Part shown: piece by piece, positions 1-10,720 of the stretch
Numbering within the stretch: position 1 is the stretch's first letter
Layout: every line of letters starts with the position of its first letter
NCBI RefSeq assembly: GCF_001436605.1
Contig: NZ_AYZL01000020.1
Location: 1 to 64,000 of the forward strand
Direction: 5' to 3'
DNA length: 64,000 bases
From: Holzapfeliella floricola DSM 23037 = JCM 16512
Lineage (GTDB): Bacteria > Bacillota > Bacilli > Lactobacillales > Lactobacillaceae
Translations under genes and position numbers: made by a program
The notes under the pieces: model-generated
Database searches by the model: none
Told to the model about the DNA's origin: nothing
What the model saw: the letters and a program-made list of their open reading frames with translations, nothing else

Positions 1-103
1 ATTCTTTGATCAAGGACACATTATTGAACAGGGCACACCTGAACAAATCTTTGATCATCCACAACATAAACGTACACAAGACTTTTTATCAAAAGTGCTA
101 TAA
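1..103 (+). CDS. ABC transporter ATP-binding protein, C-terminal end (partial)
   Basis: Only the last 33 codons are present, reading in frame from base 2 to the TAA at 101-103. The peptide has the pattern [16 protein letters not shown] followed by a short tail ending DFLSKVL. This is the usual C-terminus of polar amino acid (GlnQ-type) ABC ATPases, after the H-loop. The Walker motifs lie upstream of the window, so substrate cannot be judged. A strong hairpin terminator follows at once, so this is the last gene of its transcript. Confidence 0.8.
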   Translation, partial: FFDQGHIIEQGTPEQIFDHPQHKRTQDFLSKVL

Positions 104-105
104 AC

Positions 106-139
106 AAAAAGGATATCGCAATATTGCGATATCCTTTTT
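106..139. terminator. Bidirectional terminator
   Basis: A perfect 10-bp stem (GGATATCGCA with TGCGATATCC) around a 4-nt loop is flanked by five A on the left and five T on the right. It can end both the ABC transporter transcript and the convergent gene at 142-1956. Confidence 0.9.
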
Positions 140-141
140 GT

Positions 142-1956
142 TTAGCTATTAATATTTTGTATAAATGCTTTAAACATTTCCTGACTTTCTTTGATAAAGA
201 AATTATCGGGAGTAGTCTGAGCAACAGTTGTTGTTTGAAAATGAAGTCCTTCTGTTGGTAGTCCCCAAATGAATAGATTTTTGACTATTTTATTTTCATA
301 GTTAATGACTTGATTCGTTTTTCGCTCTACAGCAATTGCACCTGTTTGTAGGTTATTGGCATTGTCAAGTGTGTGTGGCTTGATAGTTGTATTCAATAGT
401 TTTTTATATACGTTATCATTAGCGGCTATGACAGATTCTTTTGGCAAACGACTTTCAATCAAGGTGGTTGCCTCTATAGAGTGCCAGTGATTTTTGACGA
501 TAAATTTATTCTTTGAAGTTTTAAATTCAACAGGTGGCGCAATGAAATGAACAATATTTGATCTAACAAGTGCCTCTAGCTCTAGTAAACGATTAACGGC
601 AGGACCCGCAGCTAAAAAGTTATTAAGCGACTTGAAGCTTCCTAAGAATTGATTAACGTAATCTGATGGATCAAATAAATCATTTTCGATGATGAAACGA
701 ATGCTTTTTCTGAGGTCACGAATCATTTCGAATGTTGTAGCCATTGGACTTGTTTGATTACCTTGCAAGGCCTCTGTTGCATCGTCGAGCAAGAAGTCTC
801 CAATAGTGGAAGAGAAGTCATCCAAATCACTTGGCTTAACTGTTGATTCTGGTCGAATTAGTTTATCAAAATCAAAAATACGATGAGGTAAGAGCTGCTT
901 TTTAATATTATCATCAAGATGTCCATTAGATAATTGACTAACAAGCTCCTCTTTGCTTAAATCTGGGAGACTTTTTGTGTAGTAAACATAGGCTAAATCT
1001 TTTATCATCAATTTAAGAAAAGTTTGATAGGACAAGCTAGAAGGGCTAAGCTTTTTTAGGTAAGAAATCGTTAAAAATTGAGGTGTCATTGTCTCAGCTA
1101 AATCTTTTTCATAGCTTCCTTTAGCATGAGAAGGATATCCTCGTCTTGAAAAACCATAAATAACTGGTTCTTGACCACTTTTATGATAGTGGTATCGACC
1201 TTTATCGTCTATTGAAAAGTGGCCGCCCCGTCCTTGAGTTAAAAGTGTAACATAATCGTAAAAAGTTAATCCTAGTCCACGTAAGATCACCGTCTCTTGT
1301 GGCCTGATTGTTTCAAGGTTAGTTAAACTGGGATTTTTAGCTGGAATATAAGTGAGTTTATGTTCTGCGGCAAAATCGATCAAGTTATTTTCGGATTTTG
1401 TGAGCGTGTTCAGCGGAAATCCAGTTGCCATAAATACTGCTGAAAAAGAATCTGTGAAGCTAGAAGTTTGAACTTCAAATTGATTAGGAAAAGTGACAGT
1501 GATGCTTGTGACTTCTTGATTAATAAAATTAATAGAAATTTCTTTTTGTGTAAGCATGCTTACTAGTTCTGTAAAAGCCCACTTAGCATAGACGCCGAAT
1601 AAACTTCTTGAAGCATAATCAGTAGCAGATAAGTTTTCAATTTCTGTTAGAAGTGCTTCTTTTTGATTAGGTGTAAGTTTTGTGATTTTAACGGCTAAAG
1701 AACTGTTGGGGGATTTGATCCAGTCAAAAAAACTAGGCGTTTTAGATGTGTTTTGACTAAATAAAGTTGCTTGACCACAGGGAGTATTCATAATTAAGAG
1801 ATGATTTTGGTCAGCTATCCAAACACTGCCCCCAATATCAAAAGAATCAAAGACAATGATATCTAATGATTCACGAGTCAGTTGGTCGCTGCTTAAATTA
1901 ATTTGATCAAGTGTCGAAATTCCTCGAGGGCCAGCGCCTACAATTGCGATTTTCAT
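142..1956 (-). CDS. FAD/NAD(P)-binding protein, function unknown
   Basis: A 604-residue protein that opens with a dinucleotide-binding fold: MKIAIVGAGPRG, the GxGxxG motif at residues 7-12. An acidic residue follows about 30 positions later in IIVFDSFD. A second nucleotide-binding stretch lies near residue 170 (FMATGFP). The layout fits the FAD-NAD(P)-binding family (Pfam NAD_binding_9), whose members are mostly uncharacterised. No signal peptide or membrane segment is seen, so it should be cytosolic. It is monocistronic, with its own promoter at 1991-2018 and a terminator at 106-139. The substrate cannot be predicted; a flavin-dependent oxidoreductase or hydroxylase role is inference. Confidence 0.75.
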   Translation of the reverse strand: MKIAIVGAGPRGISTLDQINLSSDQLTRESLDIIVFDSFDIGGSVWIADQNHLLIMNTPCGQATLFSQNTSKTPSFFDWIKSPNSSLAVKITKLTPNQKEALLTEIENLSATDYASRSLFGVYAKWAFTELVSMLTQKEISINFINQEVTSITVTFPNQFEVQTSSFTDSFSAVFMATGFPLNTLTKSENNLIDFAAEHKLTYIPAKNPSLTNLETIRPQETVILRGLGLTFYDYVTLLTQGRGGHFSIDDKGRYHYHKSGQEPVIYGFSRRGYPSHAKGSYEKDLAETMTPQFLTISYLKKLSPSSLSYQTFLKLMIKDLAYVYYTKSLPDLSKEELVSQLSNGHLDDNIKKQLLPHRIFDFDKLIRPESTVKPSDLDDFSSTIGDFLLDDATEALQGNQTSPMATTFEMIRDLRKSIRFIIENDLFDPSDYVNQFLGSFKSLNNFLAAGPAVNRLLELEALVRSNIVHFIAPPVEFKTSKNKFIVKNHWHSIEATTLIESRLPKESVIAANDNVYKKLLNTTIKPHTLDNANNLQTGAIAVERKTNQVINYENKIVKNLFIWGLPTEGLHFQTTTVAQTTPDNFFIKESQEMFKAFIQNINS

Positions 1957-1990
1957 AATTAAACCTGCTTTCTTATTGACTATATGTAAT

Positions 1991-2018
1991 TATTTATATC
2001 GTAACATTTTTAAGTCAA
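1991..2018 (-). promoter_or_regulatory. Promoter of the FAD/NAD(P)-binding gene
   Basis: On the minus strand TTGACT (2018-2013) and TAAATA (1996-1991) are 16 bp apart, about 35 bp upstream of the start codon. The -35 lies just past the terminator of the upstream tRNA-Arg gene. Confidence 0.6.
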
Positions 2019-2020
2019 TA

Positions 2021-2059
2021 AAAAACCGCAAAGCACTTGATTAAGTATGCTTTGCGGTC
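2021..2059 (-). terminator. Terminator of tRNA-Arg
   Basis: An inverted repeat pairs ACCGCAAAGCA with its complement across a loop of about 13 nt. On the minus strand it is followed by six T. It lies directly downstream of the tRNA-Arg gene and separates it from the gene ending at 142. Confidence 0.8.
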
Positions 2060-2068
2060 AAAAAATAA

Positions 2069-2140
2069 TGCCCCCCCTGGGAGTCGAACCCAGATTTCAA
2101 GAACCGGAATCTTGCGTGCGATCCATTACACTAGAGGTGC
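2069..2140 (-). tRNA. tRNA-Arg (anticodon CCG)
   Basis: A 72-nt cloverleaf can be folded by eye. The D stem is GTGT/GCAC, the anticodon stem CAAGA/TCTTG with loop TTCCGGT (anticodon CCG, codon CGG), and the T arm CTGGG/CCCAG with loop TTCGACT. The acceptor stem pairs GCACCTC with GGGGGGC, which leaves an A3-G70 mismatch and a T6-G67 wobble. The discriminator is A, and CCA is not encoded. It is transcribed alone from the promoter at 2152-2180. Confidence 0.9.
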
Positions 2141-2151
2141 AACACAAGAAA

Positions 2152-2180
2152 ATTATAACAATAAAATTATAAATAGCCAA
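2152..2180 (-). promoter_or_regulatory. Promoter of tRNA-Arg
   Basis: On the minus strand TTGGCT (2180-2175) and a consensus TATAAT (2157-2152) are exactly 17 bp apart, and TGT precedes the -10 (extended -10). The predicted start is a few bases before the mature tRNA 5' end. Confidence 0.8.
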
Positions 2181-2204
2181 CAAATTAAAAAATAAACTTT
2201 TCAC

Positions 2205-2233
2205 TTGAAAAGAATTTTTATAGTTGGTATACT
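2205..2233 (+). promoter_or_regulatory. Promoter of the cggR-gap operon
   Basis: TTGAAA at 2205-2210 and TATACT at 2228-2233 are 17 bp apart, a near-ideal sigma-A promoter. Transcription would start near 2240. That rules out translation from the in-frame TTG at 2205 and places the CggR start at 2346. Confidence 0.85.
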
Positions 2234-2289
2234 CTATTTGTCGAATGAAGGAGATAGCAAAACGCTGCTTCTTAATTTTTTGAAATTAA

Positions 2290-2326
2290 TGGGTCACCTA
2301 GCGACATTAAAGGGACGTTTTGAGAC
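2290..2326 (+). promoter_or_regulatory. Probable CggR operator
   Basis: Two direct repeats lie in the leader between promoter and start codon. The first is TGGGTC-N6-CGAC (2290-2305) and the second AGGGAC-N6-AGAC (2311-2326). The Bacillus subtilis CggR operator is a tandem CGGGAC-N6-TGTC, so form and position match the family. Here the repeats are separated by 5 bp where the Bacillus operator has 4. Binding would block elongation until fructose-1,6-bisphosphate releases the repressor. Confidence 0.75.
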
Positions 2327-2345
2327 CCAAAAGGGAGTGTCATTC

Positions 2346-3377
2346 ATGTTAAATAATTTATCGTGGATTGAGAATATCGCTCCGGATTTCTTAAAAGTCA
2401 TTCGACAGCGATATGAAATTTTACAACAAATTTCATGGCTTTCTCCAGTTGGGAGGCGTTCATTAGCTGTTAAACTTGGGATTTCTGAAAGAAGTATGCG
2501 TACAGAAACAGAATATCTAAAACAAGTTGGATTAATTGATATTGGACGTCGTGGAATGACATTGACTGAAAAAGGCGAGCAAACATTAGAGCAGTTGGCA
2601 CCTGTTATTGCAAAAGTGTACAATGTCAGTCAGACTGAGTCTGAATTGGCTGCGCACTTACAAATAGCCCGTGCAGTAATTGTTCCGGGTAATACCGATG
2701 TTCAGCCGCATCTTTCTAAGTCTTTAGGTGAGGCACTTAATGACGCGTTGAAACTATTGTTGCCACTCGGTCACAATATTATTACGGTTTTTGGTGGTGT
2801 CACTATGTCGAGTGTAGCCTCTCAACTTTCCCCAACATTGAATCGACATCGTGATTTACTTTTTGTTCCCGGAAGAGGGGGCTTAGGTGAATCAGTTGAA
2901 ATTCAAAGTAATACCGTTTGTCAAATGATGGCAAACAGTACACATTCACATTATCGTACTTTGTACTTACCTGAAAATGTAAGTTCAGAGGCAATGAAGT
3001 CTTTAATCAAAGATGAAAATATTGGGGATGTGTTGGATTTTATTTCAAACAGCGATGCTGTGATTCATAGTATCGGGGACGCACAAATAATGGCGAAGCG
3101 CCGTGGACTAAGTCTTGATACGCGGTCAATGTTAACGGAGAAGAAAGCTGTTGCTGAGTGCTTTGGGTATTTCTTCAATCAGCAAAGTCAAATGATTTAC
3201 AAGATACCAAGAATTGGTCTACAATTGGAGGATCTTAATCGAATACCTCGTGTTTTTGCCGTAGCTTCGGGTCAAAGTAAAGCCCTGGCTATAGAGGCAT
3301 ACATGAAACACGCACCGAGTCAGTCTTGGTTAATTACTGATGAAGGTGCTGCTAACTCGATTTTAAAAGGGAAATGA
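2346..3377 (+). CDS. cggR: Central glycolytic genes regulator CggR
   Basis: A SorC/DeoR-family repressor of the glycolytic operon that responds to fructose-1,6-bisphosphate. The 343-residue product has an N-terminal winged helix (SPVGRRSLAVKLGISERSMR, then a wing ending GMTLTEKGE). A C-terminal sugar-phosphate-binding domain contains VFGGVTMSSVA and LFVPGRGGLGE. The ATG at 2346 was chosen because GGGAG lies 8 bases upstream and the family begins at this point. The longer frame from 2205 would start inside the promoter. It is the first gene of cggR-gap-pgk-tpiA-eno and should repress its own transcript through the operator at 2290-2326. Confidence 0.95.
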   Translation: MLNNLSWIENIAPDFLKVIRQRYEILQQISWLSPVGRRSLAVKLGISERSMRTETEYLKQVGLIDIGRRGMTLTEKGEQTLEQLAPVIAKVYNVSQTESELAAHLQIARAVIVPGNTDVQPHLSKSLGEALNDALKLLLPLGHNIITVFGGVTMSSVASQLSPTLNRHRDLLFVPGRGGLGESVEIQSNTVCQMMANSTHSHYRTLYLPENVSSEAMKSLIKDENIGDVLDFISNSDAVIHSIGDAQIMAKRRGLSLDTRSMLTEKKAVAECFGYFFNQQSQMIYKIPRIGLQLEDLNRIPRVFAVASGQSKALAIEAYMKHAPSQSWLITDEGAANSILKGK

Positions 3378-3391
3378 TGCCCCTTTAAAAT
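3360..3391 (+). promoter_or_regulatory. Hairpin spanning the cggR stop codon
   Basis: ATTTTAAAAGGG pairs with CCCCTTTAAAAT (11 of 12 pairs, one A-C mismatch) around a loop holding the cggR TGA. There is no T-run, so it is not a normal terminator. In B. subtilis the cggR-gapA message is cut near this junction and a 5' stem-loop stabilises the gapA part. A similar role here is inference. Confidence 0.6.
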
Positions 3392-3422
3392 AATTTTACA
3401 TAATTCCTAAGGAGGAACTGTT

Positions 3423-4439
3423 ATGACAGTAAAAATTGGTATTAACGGATTTGGACGTATTGGTCGTTTAGCATTTCGTCGTATTCTTGAATTAAACTCA
3501 AGCGATATCGAAGTTGTTGCAATTAATGACTTAACAAGTCCATCATTATTAGCTCACTTATTAAAATATGACTCAACTCATGGTACATTAAACCATGAAG
3601 TTAGTGCTACAGAAAATGCAATCGTGGTTGACGGTAAAGAATATCACGTATATGCAGAACCTCAAGCACAAAACATTGCTTGGGTTAAAAACGATGGTGT
3701 TGACTTTGTACTAGAATGTACAGGTTTCTACACATCAAAAGCAAAATCACAAGCTCACTTGGATGCAGGTGTTAAACGTGTATTAATTTCAGCTCCAGCT
3801 GGAAGCGACTTGAAAACAATCGTTTACAACGTTAACGATGACACATTGACATCAGAAGATACAATCGTATCAGCTGGTTCATGTACAACAAACTGTCTAG
3901 CACCTATGGTAGATGCACTAGATAAAGACTTCGGTCTTCAAGTAGGTACAATGACAACAGTTCATGCTTACACATCTACACAAATGTTATTAGATGGTCC
4001 TGTTCGCGGTGGTGACCCACGTGGTGCACGTGCAGCTGCTGCAAACACAATCCCTCACTCAACTGGTGCTGCTAAAGCTATCGGCTTAGTTGTTCCAAGT
4101 ATGAATGGTAAATTACAAGGACACGCACAACGTGTTGGTGTTGTTGATGGTTCATTAACAGAATTAGTATCTATCTTAGACAAGAAAGTTACTGCTGATG
4201 AAATTAATGAAGCAATGAAAAAACATACAGAAAACAACCCAAGTTATGGTTGGAACGAAGACTCAATCGTATCTAGTGACGTTATCGGAACTACTTACGG
4301 TTCAATCTTTGACCCAACTCAAACAGAAGTTACAACTGCTGGTGACAAACAACTAGTTAAAACAGTTGCTTGGTACGACAATGAATACGGATTTACATGT
4401 CAAATGGTTCGTACTCTATTGAAATTCGCAGCTCTTTAA
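3423..4439 (+). CDS. gap: Glyceraldehyde-3-phosphate dehydrogenase, type I
   Basis: Converts glyceraldehyde-3-phosphate, phosphate and NAD to 1,3-bisphosphoglycerate in the cytosol. The 338-residue protein has the NAD-binding start [14 protein letters not shown] and the catalytic cysteine motif [12 protein letters not shown] near residues 151-162, with the usual His further on (TVHAYT). Length is typical. A strong AAGGAGG precedes the ATG. Codon use is strongly biased, as expected of a highly expressed gene. It sits 45 bp after cggR. A hairpin lies between it and pgk, which may let gap be made in excess of the genes downstream. Confidence 0.98.
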   Translation: MTVKIGINGFGRIGRLAFRRILELNSSDIEVVAINDLTSPSLLAHLLKYDSTHGTLNHEVSATENAIVVDGKEYHVYAEPQAQNIAWVKNDGVDFVLECTGFYTSKAKSQAHLDAGVKRVLISAPAGSDLKTIVYNVNDDTLTSEDTIVSAGSCTTNCLAPMVDALDKDFGLQVGTMTTVHAYTSTQMLLDGPVRGGDPRGARAAAANTIPHSTGAAKAIGLVVPSMNGKLQGHAQRVGVVDGSLTELVSILDKKVTADEINEAMKKHTENNPSYGWNEDSIVSSDVIGTTYGSIFDPTQTEVTTAGDKQLVKTVAWYDNEYGFTCQMVRTLLKFAAL

Positions 4440-4477
4440 TTAGATATTCCAACTTTTAATAACTAGTTTAGAGTTAG

Positions 4478-4510
4478 AGGCGGAGGGAGATTACTCCTTC
4501 CGCCTTTTTT
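4478..4510 (+). terminator. Hairpin terminator or attenuator between gap and pgk
   Basis: AGGCGGAGGGAG pairs with CTCCTTCCGCCT (12 bp, one G-T) around ATTA, followed by six T. It lies inside the operon and leaves only 22 bases to the pgk start. It probably lets part of the transcription through, giving separate gap-level and full-length transcripts. Confidence 0.85.
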
Positions 4511-4532
4511 AAAGAAATTTTGGAGGTAAATC

Positions 4533-5744
4533 ATGGCTAAATTAACTATTTCAGATGTTAATGTAAAAGACAAAAAAGTTCTTATTCGTGCTGACTTTAA
4601 TGTTCCTATTAAAGATGGTGTTATTGGAAACGATAACCGTATCGTTGCAGCACTTCCAACAATTAAATACGTTTTAGAAAACGGTGGAAAAGTTATTTTG
4701 CTTTCTCACTTAGGACGTATTAAATCAGATGATGATAAAAAAGCTTTAACATTAAAACCTGTTGCAGAACGTTTAAGTGAATTACTTGAACAAGATGTTA
4801 CATTTGTTCCTTCAAATGAAGGTAAAGAACTAGAAGATGCTGTTAACAACTTAGGTGACGGCCAAGTTCTATTAATGGAAAACACACGTTTCCAAGATAT
4901 CGATAACGATTTTGGTAAACGTGAAAGTAAAAACGATCCCAAATTAGGTGAATACTGGGCATCATTAGGTGATGTATTCGTAAACGACGCTTTCGGTACA
5001 GCTCACCGTGCTCACGCATCTAACGTTGGTATATCTGAAGCTATGAAAGTTGCTGGTAAACCAGTTGCTGCTGGTTTCTTAATGGAAAAAGAAATCAAAT
5101 TCTTAGGTGAAGCTGTTGATAACCCAGTTCACCCATTCGTAACTATTTTAGGTGGTGCGAAAGTTTCAGATAAAATCGGTGTTATTGAAAACTTAATTCC
5201 AAAATCAGATCACATTTTAATCGGTGGTGGAATGGCTTACACATTCTTAGCTGCTAAAGGTCATAACATTGGAAACTCATTATTTGAAGAAGACAAATTA
5301 GATCTTGCAAAAGAATTAATTGAAAAAGCTGGCGACAAATTAGTATTACCAGTTGATAACATTGCCGCAGCAGAATTCTCAAATGATGCAGCTCACGAAG
5401 TTGTTGGGGAAGATATTCCTGATGGCCAAATGGGTCTTGACATCGGTCCTAAATCAATTGCACTTTTCAAAGAAAAATTAGCAAATGCTAAAACAGTTGT
5501 TTGGAATGGACCAATGGGTGCATTTGAAATGAGTAACTTTGCTGAAGGTACTCTAGAAGTAGGTCGTGCTTTAGGTGCATTGAAAGATGCAACTACAATC
5601 ATCGGTGGTGGTGATTCAGCAGCAGCAGCTATTCAATTAGGTATTGCTGACCAAATCACTCACATTTCTACTGGTGGTGGTGCTTCTCTAGAATACTTAG
5701 AAGGACAAGAATTACCAGGAATTGCTTCAATTTCTGATAAATAA
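4533..5744 (+). CDS. pgk: Phosphoglycerate kinase
   Basis: Makes ATP from 1,3-bisphosphoglycerate in lower glycolysis. The 403-residue product starts with the family pattern [13 protein letters not shown]. It has the substrate-binding LLSHLGR, the MENTRF stretch and a glycine-rich nucleotide site ([10 protein letters not shown] and [10 protein letters not shown] near the C-terminus). GGAGG lies 6 bases before the ATG. It is third in the cggR operon and follows the internal hairpin. Length and motifs leave no doubt. Confidence 0.98.
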   Translation: MAKLTISDVNVKDKKVLIRADFNVPIKDGVIGNDNRIVAALPTIKYVLENGGKVILLSHLGRIKSDDDKKALTLKPVAERLSELLEQDVTFVPSNEGKELEDAVNNLGDGQVLLMENTRFQDIDNDFGKRESKNDPKLGEYWASLGDVFVNDAFGTAHRAHASNVGISEAMKVAGKPVAAGFLMEKEIKFLGEAVDNPVHPFVTILGGAKVSDKIGVIENLIPKSDHILIGGGMAYTFLAAKGHNIGNSLFEEDKLDLAKELIEKAGDKLVLPVDNIAAAEFSNDAAHEVVGEDIPDGQMGLDIGPKSIALFKEKLANAKTVVWNGPMGAFEMSNFAEGTLEVGRALGALKDATTIIGGGDSAAAAIQLGIADQITHISTGGGASLEYLEGQELPGIASISDK

Positions 5745-5765
5745 TATCAATTCGGAGGTTTTTAA

Positions 5766-7893
<2,128 letters not shown>

Positions 7894-7911
7894 TTAATTT
7901 ATTAGTTTAAT

Positions 7912-7947
7912 AAAAAGCAGGCTTGATTTATCGAGCCTGCTTTTTTG
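7912..7947 (+). terminator. Terminator of the glycolytic operon
   Basis: GCAGGCTTGA pairs with TCGAGCCTGC around a short loop, flanked by A5 and T6. It directly follows eno. Confidence 0.9.
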
Positions 7948-8022
7948 TAGCAATAAAACTTGATATATGTTAAAGTTATAGTAGTAAATAGTGTAAAGTC
8001 TCTAAGTTATGGAGGGAAAATC

Positions 8023-8259
8023 TTGTATAATATTGTTTTAGTTTTATTGGTGATTGTTTCGGTACTAGCAATTATTGCCGTTATGGTGCAACCATCTAAA
8101 CAGCAGGATGCATTGAATGCACTTTCAGGAGGAGCAGGAGAGCTTTTTAGTGGACAAACTAAAAAGCGTGGATTTGAAGCGTTTATGGAACGACTAACAT
8201 CTGTTCTTCTCGCATTATTCTTTATTCTTGCGATTGTCTTAGCTATGCTTACAAAATAA
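8023..8259 (+). CDS. secG: Preprotein translocase subunit SecG
   Basis: A small membrane partner of SecYE that assists protein export. The 78-residue product has two membrane segments (about residues 2-21 and 55-75). Between them is the conserved loop PSKQQDALNALSGGAGELF. The start is TTG at 8023, 6 bases after GGAGGG. An in-frame TTG at 7960 lacks a ribosome site and would add 21 residues not found in the family. It heads a secG-rnr-smpB group, an order also seen in Bacillus. Confidence 0.92.
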   Translation: MYNIVLVLLVIVSVLAIIAVMVQPSKQQDALNALSGGAGELFSGQTKKRGFEAFMERLTSVLLALFFILAIVLAMLTK

Positions 8260-8262
8260 TCA

Positions 8263-8291
8263 AAGCCTCCTATAATATTGGGAGGTTTTAT
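8263..8291 (+). terminator. Weak hairpin between secG and rnr
   Basis: CCTCC pairs with GGAGG around about 9 nt, followed by TTTTATTT. The short stem suggests partial termination at most. Confidence 0.35.
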
Positions 8292-8321
8292 TTAGTTTAA
8301 TAACAATAATGAGGTGTTTTA

Positions 8322-10703
8322 ATGGCTCAAAATGAGCAAATGATTGCTGATATTCTTGAAATATTCAGACAAAAACCAACTTTTAAATATACTGTCGATC
8401 AAATTAGTAGAAAAAGACGAGGCCGCGATACAGTCGAGTTCAGTGATTTGGTAAAAACGTTAACTTTTTTAGAAAATGAAAATAAAATTTTTTCTAATGA
8501 GTTAGGGCAATTCCAATTAGTGCAAGAAGACCGACTAGTTGAAGGCCTTTTTCGTGCAAATGATAAAGGATTTGGATTTGTTCGAGTAGATGATGAAGAT
8601 GAAGACGATATTTTTATCGCAAAACCAAATACAAATTTTGCATTAGACGGTGATACTGTTGAAGTTAAAATTATCAAAGGCGAAAATCCTTGGAACAACA
8701 AGGGCCCAGAGGGTCAAGTTAGCCAAATTCTTGATCGCGGATTGAAAACAATGGTCGGTGAATTCATGCCATACAGTGATGTCATGGTTAATAAAACGGG
8801 ATTTTACGGTTATGTTAAAAGTAAAAACCGCAAGTTAAGTGCTTATTCAGCATACATTTCTAAAACAGGAATTCACCCTCAGATGGGAGATATGGTTAAA
8901 GTAGAAATTACTGACTATCCTTCATCAGAGTTTCCAACTCGTATGTTAGGGAACGCGTTACTTACAATAGGGAACAAGAATGATCCAGGTGTTGATATCA
9001 TGTCACTAGTTTATGATAATGATATCAAAACGGACTTTGAAGAAGAGTCATTAGAACAATCGAATAGTGTACCTGATCACATTGAACAAGAAGATATGAT
9101 TAATCGTCGTGATATTCGCAATCAAAACATGGTGACAATTGATGGTGATGACTCAAAAGATTTTGACGATGCAGTGGTTGTTTGGAAAAAAGATAATGGA
9201 AATTATCACCTAGGAGTTCACATTGCTGATGTTAGTCACTATGTAACAGAAAACTCACCACTTGATAAAGAAGCTTTTGAACGTGGTAACAGTACTTACT
9301 TAGTTGATCGTGTTATTCCTATGTTGCCATTCCGTTTATCAAATGGTATTTGTTCACTAAATCCAGATGAAGATCGATTGGCTTTATCTTGTGATATGGA
9401 AATAACACCAGAAGGTGAGCGTGTAGATTATGATATTTATGCTAGTGTTATTCGATCACATGGTCGTTTGACTTATAATAATGTGAATTCTGTTTTAGAT
9501 AATGATATGTCAGGATTAGAAGATAAATATCATCAATCTGAAGAGATGTTACATCAAATGTCAGATTTGCACCATGCCTTATTTAATAAACGTCATCAGC
9601 GAGGCGCAATTGACTTTGAAGAAAATGAAGCTAAAATCGTTGTAGATCAAGACGGTCACGCAGTAGATATTGAATTAAGACAACGTGGAACAGCTGAAAA
9701 GTTGATTGAATCCTTTATGCTGATGGCTAACGAAACAGTTGCTGAGCATTTCAATAAGAAGCACGTGCCATTTTTATATCGTGTTCACGAAACACCAGAA
9801 GGTGAACGTGTGACAAACTTCTTTGAATTTATTTCAGCATTTGGATTAAATATTAAAGCGGATCCAAATGATTTAGAACCAAAAACATTACAAAAAATCT
9901 TAGCTAAAACTCAGGGAACACCAGAAGAACCGGTTGTTCAAACAATGATGCTGAGAAGTTTGAAACAAGCTCGTTATAGTGAAGATCAATTAGGTCATTT
10001 TGGACTAGCAGCGTCTTACTACACACACTTTACATCGCCAATTCGTCGTTACCCTGATTTAATTGTTCATCGACTAATTCACCAGTACCTTGAAAAAGGT
10101 GCTACTGAAAAAGCTAAACAACATTTCGAATCAGAATTACCTGTTATCGCTGAACATTCTTCACAACAAGAAAGAAAGTCGATTGATGCAGAACGTGCAG
10201 TTAACGACTTGAAGAAAACTGAATATATGATTGATAAAGTCGGAGAGAGTTTTGATGCTGTGATTAGTTCAGTTACAAGTTTTGGAATGTTTGTAGCGTT
10301 AGAAAACACAGTAGAAGGTCTAATTCATATTACTAACTTGAAAGATGATTTTTACTCATTCGATGAAAAGCAATTAACATTAGTGGGTAAGAAGACAAAT
10401 CGTCAATTTAAAATTGGACAAGCAATTAAAGTAACGCTAATTCGAGCAGATCTTGAACAACGTCAAATTGACTTTGAAATTTACGATGAAAAAGTTGAAC
10501 AGGAAAAGCGTCAAGTTAAGCGTACCGATGGTAAAGCTGAGGTTATAATGCCAAAAAGTGGACAAGATGATAGAAACAATAGCCGTCGTAAAAAACGTCC
10601 ATTCAAATGTCGTCGCAATGATCAACCTGATAATCGTCAATCTTCAGACAAGCGAGGACCAAATAACCGTCAAGATTTTAAGAAAGCTAAAAAATCTAGA
10701 TAA
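8322..10703 (+). CDS. rnr: Ribonuclease R
   Basis: A processive 3'-5' exoribonuclease that degrades structured RNA and messages released by trans-translation. The 793-residue protein has an N-terminal helix-turn-helix, cold-shock OB domains (GFGFVRVDDEDEDDIFI near residue 83), and an RNB catalytic domain with DSKDFDDAV, whose Asp residues bind metal. An S1 domain (about 640-720) and a basic, Asn/Arg/Lys-rich tail follow. In other bacteria that tail binds SmpB and ribosomes, and smpB follows here after 17 bp. Confidence 0.96.
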   Translation: MAQNEQMIADILEIFRQKPTFKYTVDQISRKRRGRDTVEFSDLVKTLTFLENENKIFSNELGQFQLVQEDRLVEGLFRANDKGFGFVRVDDEDEDDIFIAKPNTNFALDGDTVEVKIIKGENPWNNKGPEGQVSQILDRGLKTMVGEFMPYSDVMVNKTGFYGYVKSKNRKLSAYSAYISKTGIHPQMGDMVKVEITDYPSSEFPTRMLGNALLTIGNKNDPGVDIMSLVYDNDIKTDFEEESLEQSNSVPDHIEQEDMINRRDIRNQNMVTIDGDDSKDFDDAVVVWKKDNGNYHLGVHIADVSHYVTENSPLDKEAFERGNSTYLVDRVIPMLPFRLSNGICSLNPDEDRLALSCDMEITPEGERVDYDIYASVIRSHGRLTYNNVNSVLDNDMSGLEDKYHQSEEMLHQMSDLHHALFNKRHQRGAIDFEENEAKIVVDQDGHAVDIELRQRGTAEKLIESFMLMANETVAEHFNKKHVPFLYRVHETPEGERVTNFFEFISAFGLNIKADPNDLEPKTLQKILAKTQGTPEEPVVQTMMLRSLKQARYSEDQLGHFGLAASYYTHFTSPIRRYPDLIVHRLIHQYLEKGATEKAKQHFESELPVIAEHSSQQERKSIDAERAVNDLKKTEYMIDKVGESFDAVISSVTSFGMFVALENTVEGLIHITNLKDDFYSFDEKQLTLVGKKTNRQFKIGQAIKVTLIRADLEQRQIDFEIYDEKVEQEKRQVKRTDGKAEVIMPKSGQDDRNNSRRKKRPFKCRRNDQPDNRQSSDKRGPNNRQDFKKAKKSR

Positions 10704-10720
10704 TCATGGGGTGATAAGCC

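Noticed and set aside
2205-2345. In-frame extension of CggR to a TTG at 2205
   Set aside because: It begins inside the -35 of the operon promoter and runs through the operator; the ATG at 2346 has a ribosome site and matches the family length.
7960-8022. Longer SecG starting at TTG 7960
   Set aside because: No ribosome site, and it would add 21 residues before the first membrane segment; GGAGGG fits the TTG at 8023.
8263-8291. Strong terminator between secG and rnr
   Set aside because: Only five base pairs with a loose T-run; kept as a weak hairpin only.
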